DNA of 64,000 nt, from the NCBI GenBank assembly GCA_002946415.1, contig NJPS01000026.1, positions 62,001-126,000 of the forward strand. The letters run 5' to 3'. Position numbers and translations under genes: made by a program. Below, one piece after another: positions 43,455 to 54,162 of this stretch (position 1 is the stretch's first letter; each line of letters opens with the position of its first letter). The notes under the pieces were generated by a model. It was given only the letters and a program-made list of their open reading frames with translations. It made no database searches and had not been told where the DNA came from. Source of the stretch: Rutstroemia sp. NJR-2017a BVV2. Taxonomy: Eukaryota > Ascomycota > Leotiomycetes > Helotiales > Rutstroemiaceae.

Positions 43455-45881
43455 CCCGAAAATAATATGATACTGTGAAGCAGAATTCACTGATAAACCA
43501 GAGTTGTCACTCTCTCAGGACTGCCTTAACTTTTGGGTTCACCGATACGTTACGCGACTTTGAGATCTTGCAATTTGAGTCTGCGGGGTTTGAATTCACG
43601 AGTGGTAAAGCCACAATCTTTCGAATCTTCAATCCAGATAGCTCATCTCTGCGGGAAGAGGCTGTTACTCAATCAAGCCGTCTTGGAGGTACTATCTCAT
43701 AAACTTCTGTGTCTCAGAGGTTAAAACACGGGTCGGCCTGAATCACATTGGCTAATGGTTTCAGCAACTACAAATCAGGATTCGAGGCCTATTTGAAAGC
43801 TTTATAATGTAATGAAACCATCGAAGCAAATAACCATGCGAGTTATCGAATAATCTACCAATTGTTGTTATACTTGCAATGGCAGAAAAGACTGCGTCTG
43901 AGTTTCTTTTTCTGGAGATTTTTGACGTCACGCTACCTTCAATTTGAAGCGGCTTATTGTCCGTATCACCACTGTATTTGATTTAGAAAGTATGCTACGA
44001 AACTATTTGCCATATCCCTTCATACCAGAAGATATGATCTCCAGATTCTCCGCACATCAGTGGCCTCAAGCAGTGTATGAAAATTAACAGCCCCTGAAAA
44101 CGCTCAAAGGGTGCATGATTACTGACTTCAACCATAAATTGTTGGCTTCAACAACTCCGTAACATATTGTGAGCTAATGATCACCCACACACCCCGCTCT
44201 ATAATTCCATTCCATACCACATTCCACACTAACATGCACGGCATGATATGAGAAAACCATGAGCTGAGTTTCTCATGTATCTGCTTGTCTCTCTGTGTCA
44301 CCTGTCCACAGATCAAGCTGGCTGGAAAGATTTTGCGTTACTACAAACCACTCCACTGGCGGATTCTGTCTCTGCGGCTGGATCTAACTCCTTTCACAAG
44401 GACAGCTCCTTGCGGCGTCATCACCTGACTTGCAACATTCTGAGGTGCAACACCAGCCGATCACCACCACGGCACATCATCCGAGCCCGAGGTATCTTCC
44501 CGCTTGATAGATTGTAGTCGCGGCTCAGGGAGAGTCGAGCTGAATACCGACATCGTCTCGTGCCTCAATATATCTTAAGCCGGTGTCTGGCGGGCTGACA
44601 AACGACTTGGTGGAAACGGGACTTGCAAGCTGGATATATTAAACTTTAAAACTTGCACTGGGAAAACTTCACGCTAATGTCTCTGGAGTAGACTCTTTTC
44701 GCACACGTATGGCCAGCTTGCCTTCACGCCAAAATTCGCTAGTTTCAGGTCTTCATTCTTATTCACGTAGTGAATGCTCGCAACGAATCGACAACGACCT
44801 CCAAGTTTTCTCCGTCGAAAGATCTTCTATGTCATCGAAAAGGTGGACAGGTAAGACGTCGTCAATATGAACTTCTCTCGCGTACCTCTAGGCTCTCGCC
44901 TACACTAGACTAGGCGACCCCCTTCATTCATATGGGAGATTGATGATCCTTAATAAGAATAAGAAATGCATTTGTCAACATTGCCGACACTAGAAGGGAA
45001 GATCCTGGGGCTCTGTTTGTATTCCCCAGCCCCTGTGCTAAGATAAATTGGTAGATCCAAGTGGATTGCTCGGTGTGTCCCGTAAAGCGGGGGAGTCGAG
45101 TTAATCTGAGACATATCTTGGCGATCATGCATATATTGAACTTAATTTATTCTCCAAGGTTCCCAACTTCCCATACCGCTACTACGATTTTATTGGCTGC
45201 AAACTCTGTAAGGTTATGTAGAATATCCTTCGCTGCTTTTAATGTCTCTTATAATACTTTTCTGTGCAACCTCAGATGTGTTTGATTTCAGCTCATATGG
45301 TCTTGATCATCAGTACTGCGGTGCCTTCCACGGAATGCGTGGCTTGCTGAGTCGCCATTACTATACAACTAATCAAGGAAACAAGTTTCTGTCCAGGTGT
45401 AGTGAATGGCCACTTTTTAGTTGGCCTTTTATCCAATTGTACTTCGGCTCATGGACCAGGCCTGTACACCAATGTCGCTGACGTCGGCGATTTTATTAGG
45501 GCGCGCTTCTAGAAAAACTTGGTGTCACAGGTCCAAAAACTTAGTTTTACACAATTGTTAGTGAGTGGAAAACCTGGAATCAGACTATAGAGCAGATATA
45601 GCAGAGGTTCCGGCCTACATGAAGCTGTAACCTGAGTATAGATAGAGTTTGAGGGAATGTGAGGAGCCAGATGTATGCCATAATAACCACTTCACCAGCA
45701 GTGGCATCACTTTTGCTTCACAGGAAAGTAATCAGAAGACTTGGGGGGGGGGGGAAGAGAAGGGGGGGAAATAAAAAAATAAAAATAAATAATTGGTTTA
45801 TATCAAGGCATGCAATAAAAAACATATCCCACCACCATAATCCAACTAAAGCCCCCATGCACTGTGGCTGGATGCACACAA

Positions 45882-48290
45882 TTAACAAACGTCCCAAACC
45901 GCAATCCGCTTCTTTACTACCCCCGCACCATACTTCCTCCCAACCGTCACTTTTTCTACTCCCATGCCCTTTTCCTCCACTTCCCCATCGAACCCAAACC
46001 TCATCTCCAAGCCTCCTTCATCCATCTCCCTAATCCTCACATTCTGCGTCCAAGTCTCCTGCCGACTAATCCCCGCATCCGTCCCGTGAAAGTTCTCCGT
46101 ACTCTTCGACCGCAGCGCCAAGGCAACCAACTCTCCTATCGTAGTCCATGAATTCGTTGTCCAACCTGACACCCACAAATATATCATAAAGCCTATAGCA
46201 AGAGCCGCATGCGTGAGAAGGACTGACAGCGCGAGCTTGGTTGTGATATCACGCGCGCCGTAGCTGTACCCTCGCCGCCAGACGACGAACCGCCATTTAT
46301 GCCAGTTGTCGCTAGCTCGCGCGGGTGTTTCGACGGGAGAAGATGAAGAGTCAGAATTGCGGAGTGTAGTTTCATAGCCGAGGATTGCATGGTCGCTCGT
46401 TATGATTTCTGCCATACCGTAGCGGGCAATTCCGTCCGTCATAACCATCCCGAGAAGGATTGACAGAAACTTTTGCGTATCAGCAGGTTCATATATTCGA
46501 TTACCCCAGAGACTAGTCGCGTTTAGTGTTGCGTATATAGCTTGCAAGTAATTGAAGTTGACGGTGCCGTTCGAGTCTGGCGTCGTCAGAAGTTGTAGTG
46601 TCTCTTCAATCATTGTTGTGTTGTACGGAGGCGCTTTGCTGATAGGTATCGTGCCGTTGAAGTCTCCCGCCGTAAAAGGCAGGAGGTCGACTGGGTTGAC
46701 TAGTTTAGCCCATTCTGGATCAATGTTAATCACCTCGCTGACAGATGTTCCGCTATCTGCGGCAAATGTTCCGTTCGATTTCAGTATGCGTTGGCCTAAT
46801 TTAGAAAAAGCGCCTGCGTCGCCGAACTTGTCATTAATCACACTGGTCGACGTGGGGTCAAAACTGAGTTGAGTTGATATCCATCTAGCGTCAAAAGTGC
46901 ATGGCACGATTAGACTATCCTGCGTGACGGCATTGGACTCGTGCCTCGCATAAGGGACCTTGATAACGACGCCAAGGGAGGCTGTGCCATTGTTTTCATA
47001 CAAATTGACCCAGTATAACGAATATCCATCATGATCCGGACCAGTGAATGTGTAGCTAAGTACTGGATAACCCTGTGGTCCTAACTCCTTTGAATGCGGC
47101 GATGTAAGGCTGGGGATAACGGGAAAGATTGGTTGACTGGTAGCCGGGGAGGAAACAATTGAATTGTAGTTTTGGTAAACATTACATTTGACTTGCACCA
47201 AAGGTTTTTTGATGATGGTTTTAGGATGTGTGACGAATTTAGGCTGAGAGATTGCAGGGTGCCGAAACATACCAGCTGTGATGTCAAGCCAAAGCTCAGC
47301 CATCACCATTTGAGGCACCAAGGAAAGTGAAGATGAGTACGAATGAGCGTTGTCTTCTTCCAAAAGAGACGATGTTAGCAGGCGACTCGTCTGGCCAGAT
47401 AAATCATCAAATGTGGCATTTAGTGGATTTCTCGGTAGTATAGGATTTATTGACATGAGGGCCGATGTCACCTGGTTCAAGCCACTTGCTGGACAGTACA
47501 TTGGATTCAGGGATGCGTAAATTGTCTTCGTGCAGTTGATATTCAATTGAACTGTGGAATCATCGACTAGATTCATCGGCCAGATTTCGACTTTGGTGTG
47601 GTACTCGAAGTCTAAGGTGACATTTTTCACCTGCCACCAATCTAAGTTAGGACGTATAGCGATTGCTGAAGATGGTCCGGAGAAAGCGGCCAAAAGCGAA
47701 CAAAATACCAGGAAGAGAGTGAAAGAGATAAGGTCGAGCTTGAAACAATGCCGTTGAAGCTTCCATATGGACCAGAATGATCTCTTGAAGAAGAGGTTAA
47801 ACGATCCGACTTGAATATCTGCACCAAGAAGCCAGAAGGGCAAGCCATTCCGCCGACAGAGCATCAAGACGGCAAAGTGAGCAACTGTCGCAGCAATTGA
47901 AGCACCAACGCAAAGCTCGTGTATCTTGGCCGCAAATTGAAGCATGTTCAGCAGATTATTTCGCCAAGTGTCTTCGACTGATGCATCTCCCCAGTACGTG
48001 AAGGCCAAGTTAAGGTAAACGATAATCGTCGTGATAGCTAGAGGTGATAGGTGGAGCATACAGTTTATCCAGATTGATCTGCGCCCATCATCAAGCGGGA
48101 CTTTCGGATGTTCGACAGTAGAATGCTTGCCAGGAGGTTTGCAGACTTGGGATTTGGCACGAGACCAAGTTGCAAAGCTCATAGCGGGAAAGGTGAGGAT
48201 ACGTTTGAAGTTTATATCCACAACCCATTCTTGAATGCTATGCGAGGCAGCTCTGAAATGCGCAAAAACATTAAAGTTCTTTCTCCCCAT
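45882..48290 (-). CDS. Large membrane protein with glycosylated extracellular domain, 802 aa
   Basis: No named domain. The frame opens at 48371 but only with TTG; the first ATG is at 48290 (MGRKNFNVFAHF). An upstream exon within 48355-48564 spliced to an acceptor near 48316 is possible. Three TM segments lie in the first third (LSPLAITTIIVYLNLAFTYW; ASIAATVAHFAVLML; ISFTLFLVFCSLLAAFSG). A ~450-residue region rich in N-x-S/T sequons with scattered Cys follows (NGTVNFNYL; FNGTIPISK). One C-terminal TM (LLTHAALAIGFMIYLWVSGW) precedes a ~100-residue cytosolic tail. This 3+1 topology recurs in a large family of uncharacterised Pezizomycotina proteins. Confidence 0.8.
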   Translation of the reverse strand: MGRKNFNVFAHFRAASHSIQEWVVDINFKRILTFPAMSFATWSRAKSQVCKPPGKHSTVEHPKVPLDDGRRSIWINCMLHLSPLAITTIIVYLNLAFTYWGDASVEDTWRNNLLNMLQFAAKIHELCVGASIAATVAHFAVLMLCRRNGLPFWLLGADIQVGSFNLFFKRSFWSIWKLQRHCFKLDLISFTLFLVFCSLLAAFSGPSSAIAIRPNLDWWQVKNVTLDFEYHTKVEIWPMNLVDDSTVQLNINCTKTIYASLNPMYCPASGLNQVTSALMSINPILPRNPLNATFDDLSGQTSRLLTSSLLEEDNAHSYSSSLSLVPQMVMAELWLDITAGMFRHPAISQPKFVTHPKTIIKKPLVQVKCNVYQNYNSIVSSPATSQPIFPVIPSLTSPHSKELGPQGYPVLSYTFTGPDHDGYSLYWVNLYENNGTASLGVVIKVPYARHESNAVTQDSLIVPCTFDARWISTQLSFDPTSTSVINDKFGDAGAFSKLGQRILKSNGTFAADSGTSVSEVINIDPEWAKLVNPVDLLPFTAGDFNGTIPISKAPPYNTTMIEETLQLLTTPDSNGTVNFNYLQAIYATLNATSLWGNRIYEPADTQKFLSILLGMVMTDGIARYGMAEIITSDHAILGYETTLRNSDSSSSPVETPARASDNWHKWRFVVWRRGYSYGARDITTKLALSVLLTHAALAIGFMIYLWVSGWTTNSWTTIGELVALALRSKSTENFHGTDAGISRQETWTQNVRIREMDEGGLEMRFGFDGEVEEKGMGVEKVTVGRKYGAGVVKKRIAVWDVC

Positions 48291-49633
48291 GTTCGTAGCC
48301 AGAATGTGTTCTCTGGAGATGTTTTTCGCTGGTTCTACAATTAAACGATGCTGATTATAGATAACAGTCAAGCTCGCTGTGATGCCTGTACTTTTGGACA
48401 GAATAGTTGATCATACAGAAGATAATGGGATCCACACACGTCCAATATAACTCCGATGTTGTCTTTACCTCAAGTCCCCAGGATACTAGCATTACCTTAC
48501 GCCACCTCGATACATGGCGCCGCATGTTCCAGCCCACGGAGCCATGAACCCATTCGTCAATCATAGCGAACGCCCCAGACGCCTCAAGACTTCAAGATGG
48601 CAGGCTAAGAACGTGCCGCTAGCATACGAAATACCACATTATATATGAGATCTGTTAACTGATACCACTTGAAACTGCAGAATCTCGCTAGGAAAGCGAG
48701 GCAGAATTCCTTTGTGCAACATATAACAGTATTCATGAGCATACAACTTCATATACAAGCATGAAACTCTCACTGTCTGCCTAGCTGCACCGACGCGCGG
48801 ATAGCAACAAGTACTGCGAGTCTGCTTCCATTTTCTCAGGGTGCTCAATGCCAGTGAGCTTCATTCGTGTCAATTCCGAGACATGTTCGAGACGATGCTT
48901 GGCGTGGGGGCTGGCAAGGGGTCGTTTGAAGAGACTGAAGGATTCTGCAGCTGCCTGGAGGATTGCGAGATAGTAGAATACCGAGATGCGATTCGGAGAG
49001 TAAAGAGTGGAGGAGAATAACTCTTGTATCTTCCGAAGAGTTGAGCTGTCAAGCCCACTCGATTGAAGTGTGAAAGACTTCAGGAATGAATGGGAATCAT
49101 TATTCTCCCCCTTTGCTCTAGTCTAGTCTCCTCTGTATCTCTGAGCAGACTGCAAACGCGGCGATGCAGCACGAGACATGCCACCGCCTTTTTCAGGGAG
49201 AAAATATCATCCAACGTGATTTTGAGGTGGGCATGATGAGATGCTCATCTTGCTGTCTCCTTCTGTCAAGGGGCATTGCTCGTCGAGAAGTTATACAGGA
49301 TTGTCTATTAGGTTGTACCAGAGAAGATCCAGAGGACATTCTATGCGATTGGTTTGCAAGACTACGATGCCATGGGCCGTGGAGACGACGAATTAAAAGT
49401 AAATGAAAACAGTTGCGAGCGGTGAATTGTTTGTGCGCATGAGGTTATTGAAGGTTACGTAATTATTCCTTGGTACAGTTGTGGCTGGTGGCTGCGGCAA
49501 TGACGACTTACTGCGTCGTCCGCGCGCCGCTTCCTAACTATTCACAACAACAGAACAACCACGTCGGAATACCGAAGACGTGCGAAGAACTATTGTCAAC
49601 GCCATCTGAATTGCAGTGGTAGTGTATCACAGA
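48291..49633. other. Divergent intergenic region
   Basis: Upstream of the 802-aa membrane protein (minus) and the RRT8-like gene (plus). It may hold a first exon of the former (minus ORF 48355-48564). Otherwise nothing is seen. Confidence 0.5.
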
Positions 49634-50627
49634 ATGCCCAGTCCTCGTCTTGACCCGCGGCTCGCTTTAAGACCCATCAAATCAGTCGTCAGCGCATCAT
49701 TTCTCTATCCCTTCAAAGGCATTTGGTACTTTTGCGCCGACCCGTCTTTCTATCCTCTGTTTGGTAGACGATTGATTCCCTTAACAGTCACGTCAATTGT
49801 TGTCTTGGGCCTTCTTTTCACATTTACATATCTTCCTCAGGTCGCGTTTTTGGCGATATGGCATGGCCCAGGAGCTTGGTTTAATGCTGTGTTTTTGGTG
49901 CTTGGAGAGGGGCAGGTCTTGATCGCCTTACTATTCGAAGCGCTTTTGGTTGATGAGACGCTGGTGGATGTTTTCGATGTATGGATTCCATATTCCTGTC
50001 CAGTTCCTGTTGCGGGGAGATGATTCTAACATGTTATTAGGCAACTCTCATAAAAGAAGGTCTCGTCGACCTCGTCTCTCCGTCTCGAATTCTTCACTAC
50101 GATGCGCCGAACGAGGTTAAAATGCTAGGAAAACCCACGACATCCGCCGTATACTCTCCATTTTCTTTCCGACAGATCGCAGAATTTATCATCTTCCTAC
50201 CACTCAATTTAATACCTGTAATTGGCACACCAGCATTTCTTTTGCTCACAGGCGCAAGAGCCGGGCCTCTACATCATTGGCGATATTTCAAGTTACGGGG
50301 CTTGACGAAGAAGGAGAGAAAGAAGGAGATTAACGAGAGGAAATGGAAATACACATGGTTGTTAATCCGTGATCTTTGTGCCTATGATGATGTACTGACA
50401 TGACATATCTTAGGTTCGGCACAATTGCACTGTTGCTACAGCTTGTACCAGTACTATCCATGTTCTTCCTACTGACTTCAGCTGCTGGGTCGGCTTTGTG
50501 GGTGGTGAAGCTGGAAGAACAGAAGAGGCTAGAAGAAGCCGATATGCTAGTCAACCGCGCAAATCCACGTGCGAACGAGCAAGGCGATGAAGAAGCTCCT
50601 CCGCCATACACGGATAACCCTATATAA
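49634..50627 (+). CDS. RRT8/EI24-like multi-spanning membrane protein
   Basis: Exons 49634-49978, 50041-50357 and 50414-50627 give 291 aa. The layout matches the fungal RRT8/LDS outer-spore-wall group with an EI24-like domain, whose yeast members sit on lipid droplets and affect the spore wall. Visible family traits are YPFKGIWYFCADPSFYPLFG at the start, YLPQVAFLAIWHGPGAWFNA, VLGEGQVLIALLFEALLVDE with FDATLIKEGLVDLV across intron 1, then LPLNLIPVIGTPAFLLLTG. The tail is charged (EEQKRLEEADMLVNR) and ends PPPYTDNP. Start is the ATG at 49634; an earlier in-frame GTG is ignored. Cellular role here is inferred. Confidence 0.78.
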
Positions 50628-50934
50628 TACCCATAATTCTATAATGACTTCGCACCTCTCAATGCATTAGCGCAAAATCAATTCACCGGAAGGTCTGCTT
50701 CCGTTTACCATATTCAGTTAGGACCCAATTTAGAGCCGCTGCGTTTGTTACATTGTATTTCTCCGTTCTTTTGGACCCCTCATTTTGCGGAATGGAGATA
50801 TCTAGGAAAGGGCTTCTTGACTGGTTCCGGCAGTTCGAGATAGCTTCAGTATTTCCTTCAAATGCGATTTCCTTACCATCGCTTCCCTTCCGCGATTTGC
50901 ATTCATGTTTCTTGTATATACTTCCGTAGTTCAC

Positions 50935-50940
50935 GGCTAA
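50935..50940 (+). promoter_or_regulatory. GGCTAA motif (candidate XlnR/Xyr1 site)
   Basis: GGCTAA, the core bound by XlnR in Aspergillus, lies 315-320 bp upstream of the esterase ATG. Function is inferred from motif and gene type. Confidence 0.38.
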
Positions 50941-50997
50941 CGGTCCCGAATGCTCCGACAGGGGGTAAATATGCGGGGTTGCTTAACTACCATCCAT

Positions 50998-51003
50998 GGC
51001 TAA
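50998..51003 (+). promoter_or_regulatory. Second GGCTAA motif
   Basis: Same motif and orientation, 252 bp upstream of the esterase ATG and 63 bp from the first copy. Confidence 0.38.
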
Positions 51004-51184
51004 TCTCAACATCCACTGTACTGTCCAACATGTACACTTTCCTTCCAATCAAAGTCACAAATCCGGAATGGTTTATATCCAGTGCAGATTGAAATTCAAG
51101 AAGCTTGTTGGTATTGGCCAAGACATCCATCAAGTGACATAAGAACGCAGAAATGTATTTTTCCGTTTGGCCGGTATACCGATG

Positions 51185-51190
51185 TATAAG
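51185..51190 (+). promoter_or_regulatory. TATA-like element of the esterase
   Basis: TATAAG 65-70 bp upstream of the ATG. Confidence 0.4.
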
Positions 51191-51254
51191 TATTCCGCCA
51201 CCACCTTCTAGGCTCTTCATTTTCTCCCCATTGAATTTGTGAAAATCAGCCAAC

Positions 51255-52430
51255 ATGGTTTCCTTCAAGCCTTCCCTCAGGGCGCTGGCCGCACTCGCCA
51301 CCACCATCACCATCCTCCCCACCACTGTCCTCGCAGCAGCCAACAGCCTCAAACTCGTCTCCAACTTCGGCTACAACCCCTCCAACGTCAGCATGTACCT
51401 CTATGTCCCCAGCAAACTCGCACCCAACCCCCCCATCTTCGTCAACCCGCACTGGTGCCACGGCACCGCCCAAGATGCCTTCGCCGGCACCCAATTCGCC
51501 ACTCTAGCCGACACCTACGGCTACATAATGATATTCCCCAGCTCCCCCCACACAGCAGACAACTGCTGGGACGTCTCCTCCCAACAAACACTCACCCACA
51601 ATGGCGGCAGCGACTCCCTCGCTATCGTCAACATGGTAAAGTACGTTCTTAGTACCTACAAAGCGGACCCGAACCGCGTCTTCTCCATGGGCACCTCCTC
51701 CGGCGCCATGATGACCAACGTCCTTCTCGGCGCCTACCCAGACGTCTTTGCTGCAGGTTCCGCATGGGCCGGCGTCGCATTCGGTTGTTTCGCAGCCAAC
51801 TCCTCAGCCGTAGATCTCTGGTCCAACGACTGCGCGACCGGTACTATAATAAAGACCGGCGCGCAGTGGAAGTCTATCGTGCATGCTGCGTATCCTGGAT
51901 ACAGCGGTTTCCGCCCGAAGATGTGGGTCCTGCATGGCTCGGTGGATACCACGCTGTATCCGCAGAACTTGCAAGAGGAGATTAAAGAGTGGACGGCGGT
52001 GTTGGGGCAGAGTAGTGCGCCGGTGAGTACGGTGCAGAATTGGCCGGATCAGAATTGGACGACTTGGACGTATGGGAGCAAGTTTAGGGCGACGAGTGCG
52101 AAGGGCGTGACTCATAACATTCCTACGAATGAGAGTGTGGTCTTGGATTGGTTTGACTTGAGATGTCAGGGTAACGGGTGTTATTCGAGGGTCAATGCCG
52201 GAGCTAGAGGGCGGGGAAAGTTAGCTCGAGGGGAGGGGGCAGTAAGCGAGGTCATGAAGAGGGAGATGGGAATCAACGAGAGAGATGTTGAGAAAGGGGA
52301 AGTTGTGCCATTGTATGGTCAGTGTGGTGGGATTGGGTACAGCGGAGCGACGCAGTGTGTGGAGGGCACGTTCTGCAGTCAGAATAGCTTTTATTGGCAG
52401 TGTTTGAAGGTGCCAAAAACTACCGTTTGA
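51255..52430 (+). CDS. axeA: Acetyl xylan esterase, CE1 family, with C-terminal CBM1
   Basis: Secreted serine esterase that removes acetyl groups from xylan. Single exon, 391 aa. A signal peptide (~1-28, LAALATTITILPTTVLAAA) precedes the alpha/beta-hydrolase domain (~30-305). The nucleophile is S148 in SMGTSSGAMMTNV; likely partners are D231 in LHGSVDTTLYP and H287 in VTHNIPTN. The substrate-binding face includes NPHWCHGTAQDAF and SSPHTADNCWDVSS. A linker (~310-352), unusually charged rather than Ser/Thr-rich, leads to a fungal cellulose-binding domain (~353-383) with GQCGGIGYSGATQC and the aromatic residues Y380 and W381. A feruloyl esterase of the same fold is the alternative. Two GGCTAA motifs upstream fit xylan induction. 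Confidence 0.93.
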   Translation: MVSFKPSLRALAALATTITILPTTVLAAANSLKLVSNFGYNPSNVSMYLYVPSKLAPNPPIFVNPHWCHGTAQDAFAGTQFATLADTYGYIMIFPSSPHTADNCWDVSSQQTLTHNGGSDSLAIVNMVKYVLSTYKADPNRVFSMGTSSGAMMTNVLLGAYPDVFAAGSAWAGVAFGCFAANSSAVDLWSNDCATGTIIKTGAQWKSIVHAAYPGYSGFRPKMWVLHGSVDTTLYPQNLQEEIKEWTAVLGQSSAPVSTVQNWPDQNWTTWTYGSKFRATSAKGVTHNIPTNESVVLDWFDLRCQGNGCYSRVNAGARGRGKLARGEGAVSEVMKREMGINERDVEKGEVVPLYGQCGGIGYSGATQCVEGTFCSQNSFYWQCLKVPKTTV

Positions 52431-53338
52431 GCAGATACTGGATACTAGTGGTATACATATCTTTGTCAGAACAATGATTATCGATTTATCATCAATAGAC
52501 CAAATAAGTTGATCCTTCATTGTGCCGTTATGTGCCCTTATTCGAATCCGTGCAGCCAGATGTCGTATGGCGGTCGCTCCCCAATACCAGGGGTTTGAGA
52601 CTCTGCGTTCGATCTGCGCAAATTCAAGACCCTGGTCCGTATCGAAAAGTGATCGATGTCGTGCATAGGTGGTGAACGTCGATCGTTTTCTTAAACTCTT
52701 TCTGTCGATTTTATCCGAGCCTGTCTTGGCTCTGATCGATATTTGCTGTGTTACTCTGTCTTACAAGATCAGATTGGCGAGTTCGAATATTGCCAGCTGC
52801 GATGATAAAGCCTCATGCGATGCACAACTAATCTGCACGTCGTTACCTGGAGTTAGTAAGCGAGCCCCGTCGAATCTCCTCTTCCCCGCGCTCATCTGGG
52901 CTGAAGACATGTTACACAAGCCACTTCCCGTGCGCGTCATCGATATCTATGTACAGTAGTCAAAAGTCTCAAAAGTCCGGACTGTATTGGCCTCCTCAAG
53001 GAGACGATAAGCCAGGCTAGTTTCAGCTCGCTAATCAACCGAATCGTGCATAATATCTGCCACAGTATATACATAAAAGCCCATCTGCATACAGCCATTT
53101 CTCCTATGGTATCTAATTGCAGGATTTTGTGTATCGGTTCAACATTTGCTGCGAGTCGTGACCCCCGAGCTGCAAGTTCCATGACAGCTTAATGCAGAGA
53201 GCACTTTAGGTTAGCCAACTGTGCGTAAAGTGTCTATATAAGAGTGAGGAATACCATGAGAAATTATTCTGCTCTTTCAGTTCTTTCTATTCAGTTGCTT
53301 AAAGTCCAAACACTTCAACTTCATTCATAAACACAGCC
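52431..53338. other. Intergenic, with TATA element of the next gene
   Basis: No gene supported. A TATATAAG lies at 53235 and the leader is pyrimidine- and A-rich. Confidence 0.55.
53235..53242 (+). promoter_or_regulatory. TATA box of the 229-aa secreted protein gene
   Basis: TATATAAG is about 100 bp upstream of the ATG at 53339. Confidence 0.55.
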
Positions 53339-54162
53339 ATGAGATTCACGACCCTCGTATGTGCCATGCTTCTCGGCATCGCTACCCCTGGAAGTGCAGG
53401 ATGTCCTATTGATGTTTTCGCTAATGTAAGTTAACACAATTCACTGTCTACGCAAACATGTGAACCAAAAGATGACGCCACTCCTGGTTTATCAAATGGA
53501 TTCTGCTTCACAAAACATCTTTCCGTCACAATCAATCTTAATCTAACGAACAAACGCAGTACGAAGATATTGATATTCCTAACGCTGGGAGTCCTTACTA
53601 TCCCAAAACCCAGGACATGGACGACTACCTCCAACTCAAATACACAACATTCAAATCCTACCATGTCCCAGAATTGCCGATCATATACACCAAGCCCATC
53701 GGCAATCAATCCGCGGTCGGCTACAACGGGTCTGAAATTGGTTTCGGGGCCCCGACCTCATTTCAGCCGAAGTCTGCAAGCCTGGGCTGTGTATCAATTA
53801 TACAGCCCCTACCTATGTTATCTATACAATGCACCATCCGCGTTCTTGCATATTCCGGCTATAAAGGTGACATAAAATACCCTGCACCTATGGATTGCAA
53901 GTATCCAGGGTCCGGCACTTTGACCAAGTGCGACTTCCCACCAGAGTGGAAACTGGTATCAAGGCTCCTCTTCGAAATTACGGAGTTCAATGCTTCTATG
54001 GTTTTGCCTGACACGACGATCCCCATAGATACCACAGTTGGCAATATCCAATTTCTTTTCGATGACTTCTCGGCGACGTATCAGTGTCCTCAAGGAGCTG
54101 ATGCTAAGACGGGCTTATGTGAGAAGAGTGTAAATTTCCGTGAGAATGAGTTGCGCAAGTGA
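53339..54162 (+). CDS. Secreted protein of unknown function, 229 aa
   Basis: Not recognised. Exon 1 (53339-53425) encodes a signal peptide (RFTTLVCAMLLGIATPGSAG). A 134-bp intron with a CTAAC branch follows, then exon 2 (53560-54162). The mature protein has about seven cysteines (GCPIDVF; LGCVSII; LSIQCTIRVL; MDCKYPG; TKCDFPP; TYQCPQG; GLCEKS). A beta-rich middle contains GYNGSEIGFGAPTS. No TM, GPI signal or catalytic motif is seen. Size, signal peptide and cysteines make it a candidate apoplastic effector or a small surface protein; both are inference. It lies between the esterase and beta-glucosidase on the same strand. Confidence 0.75.

Larger units (their letters stand above)
42168..45881. 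other. Gene-poor DNA with repeats
   Basis: It holds a tandem repeat (42247-42339), an AT-rich stretch at about 42540-42900 that could be a decayed mobile element, an inverted-repeat element at 43212-43454, and a run of 12 G followed by 7 G at 45743-45768. No intact gene is supported on either strand. Confidence 0.55.
50628..51254. other. Promoter region of the acetyl xylan esterase
   Basis: Contains two GGCTAA motifs and a TATAAG. No gene is seen. Confidence 0.6.
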
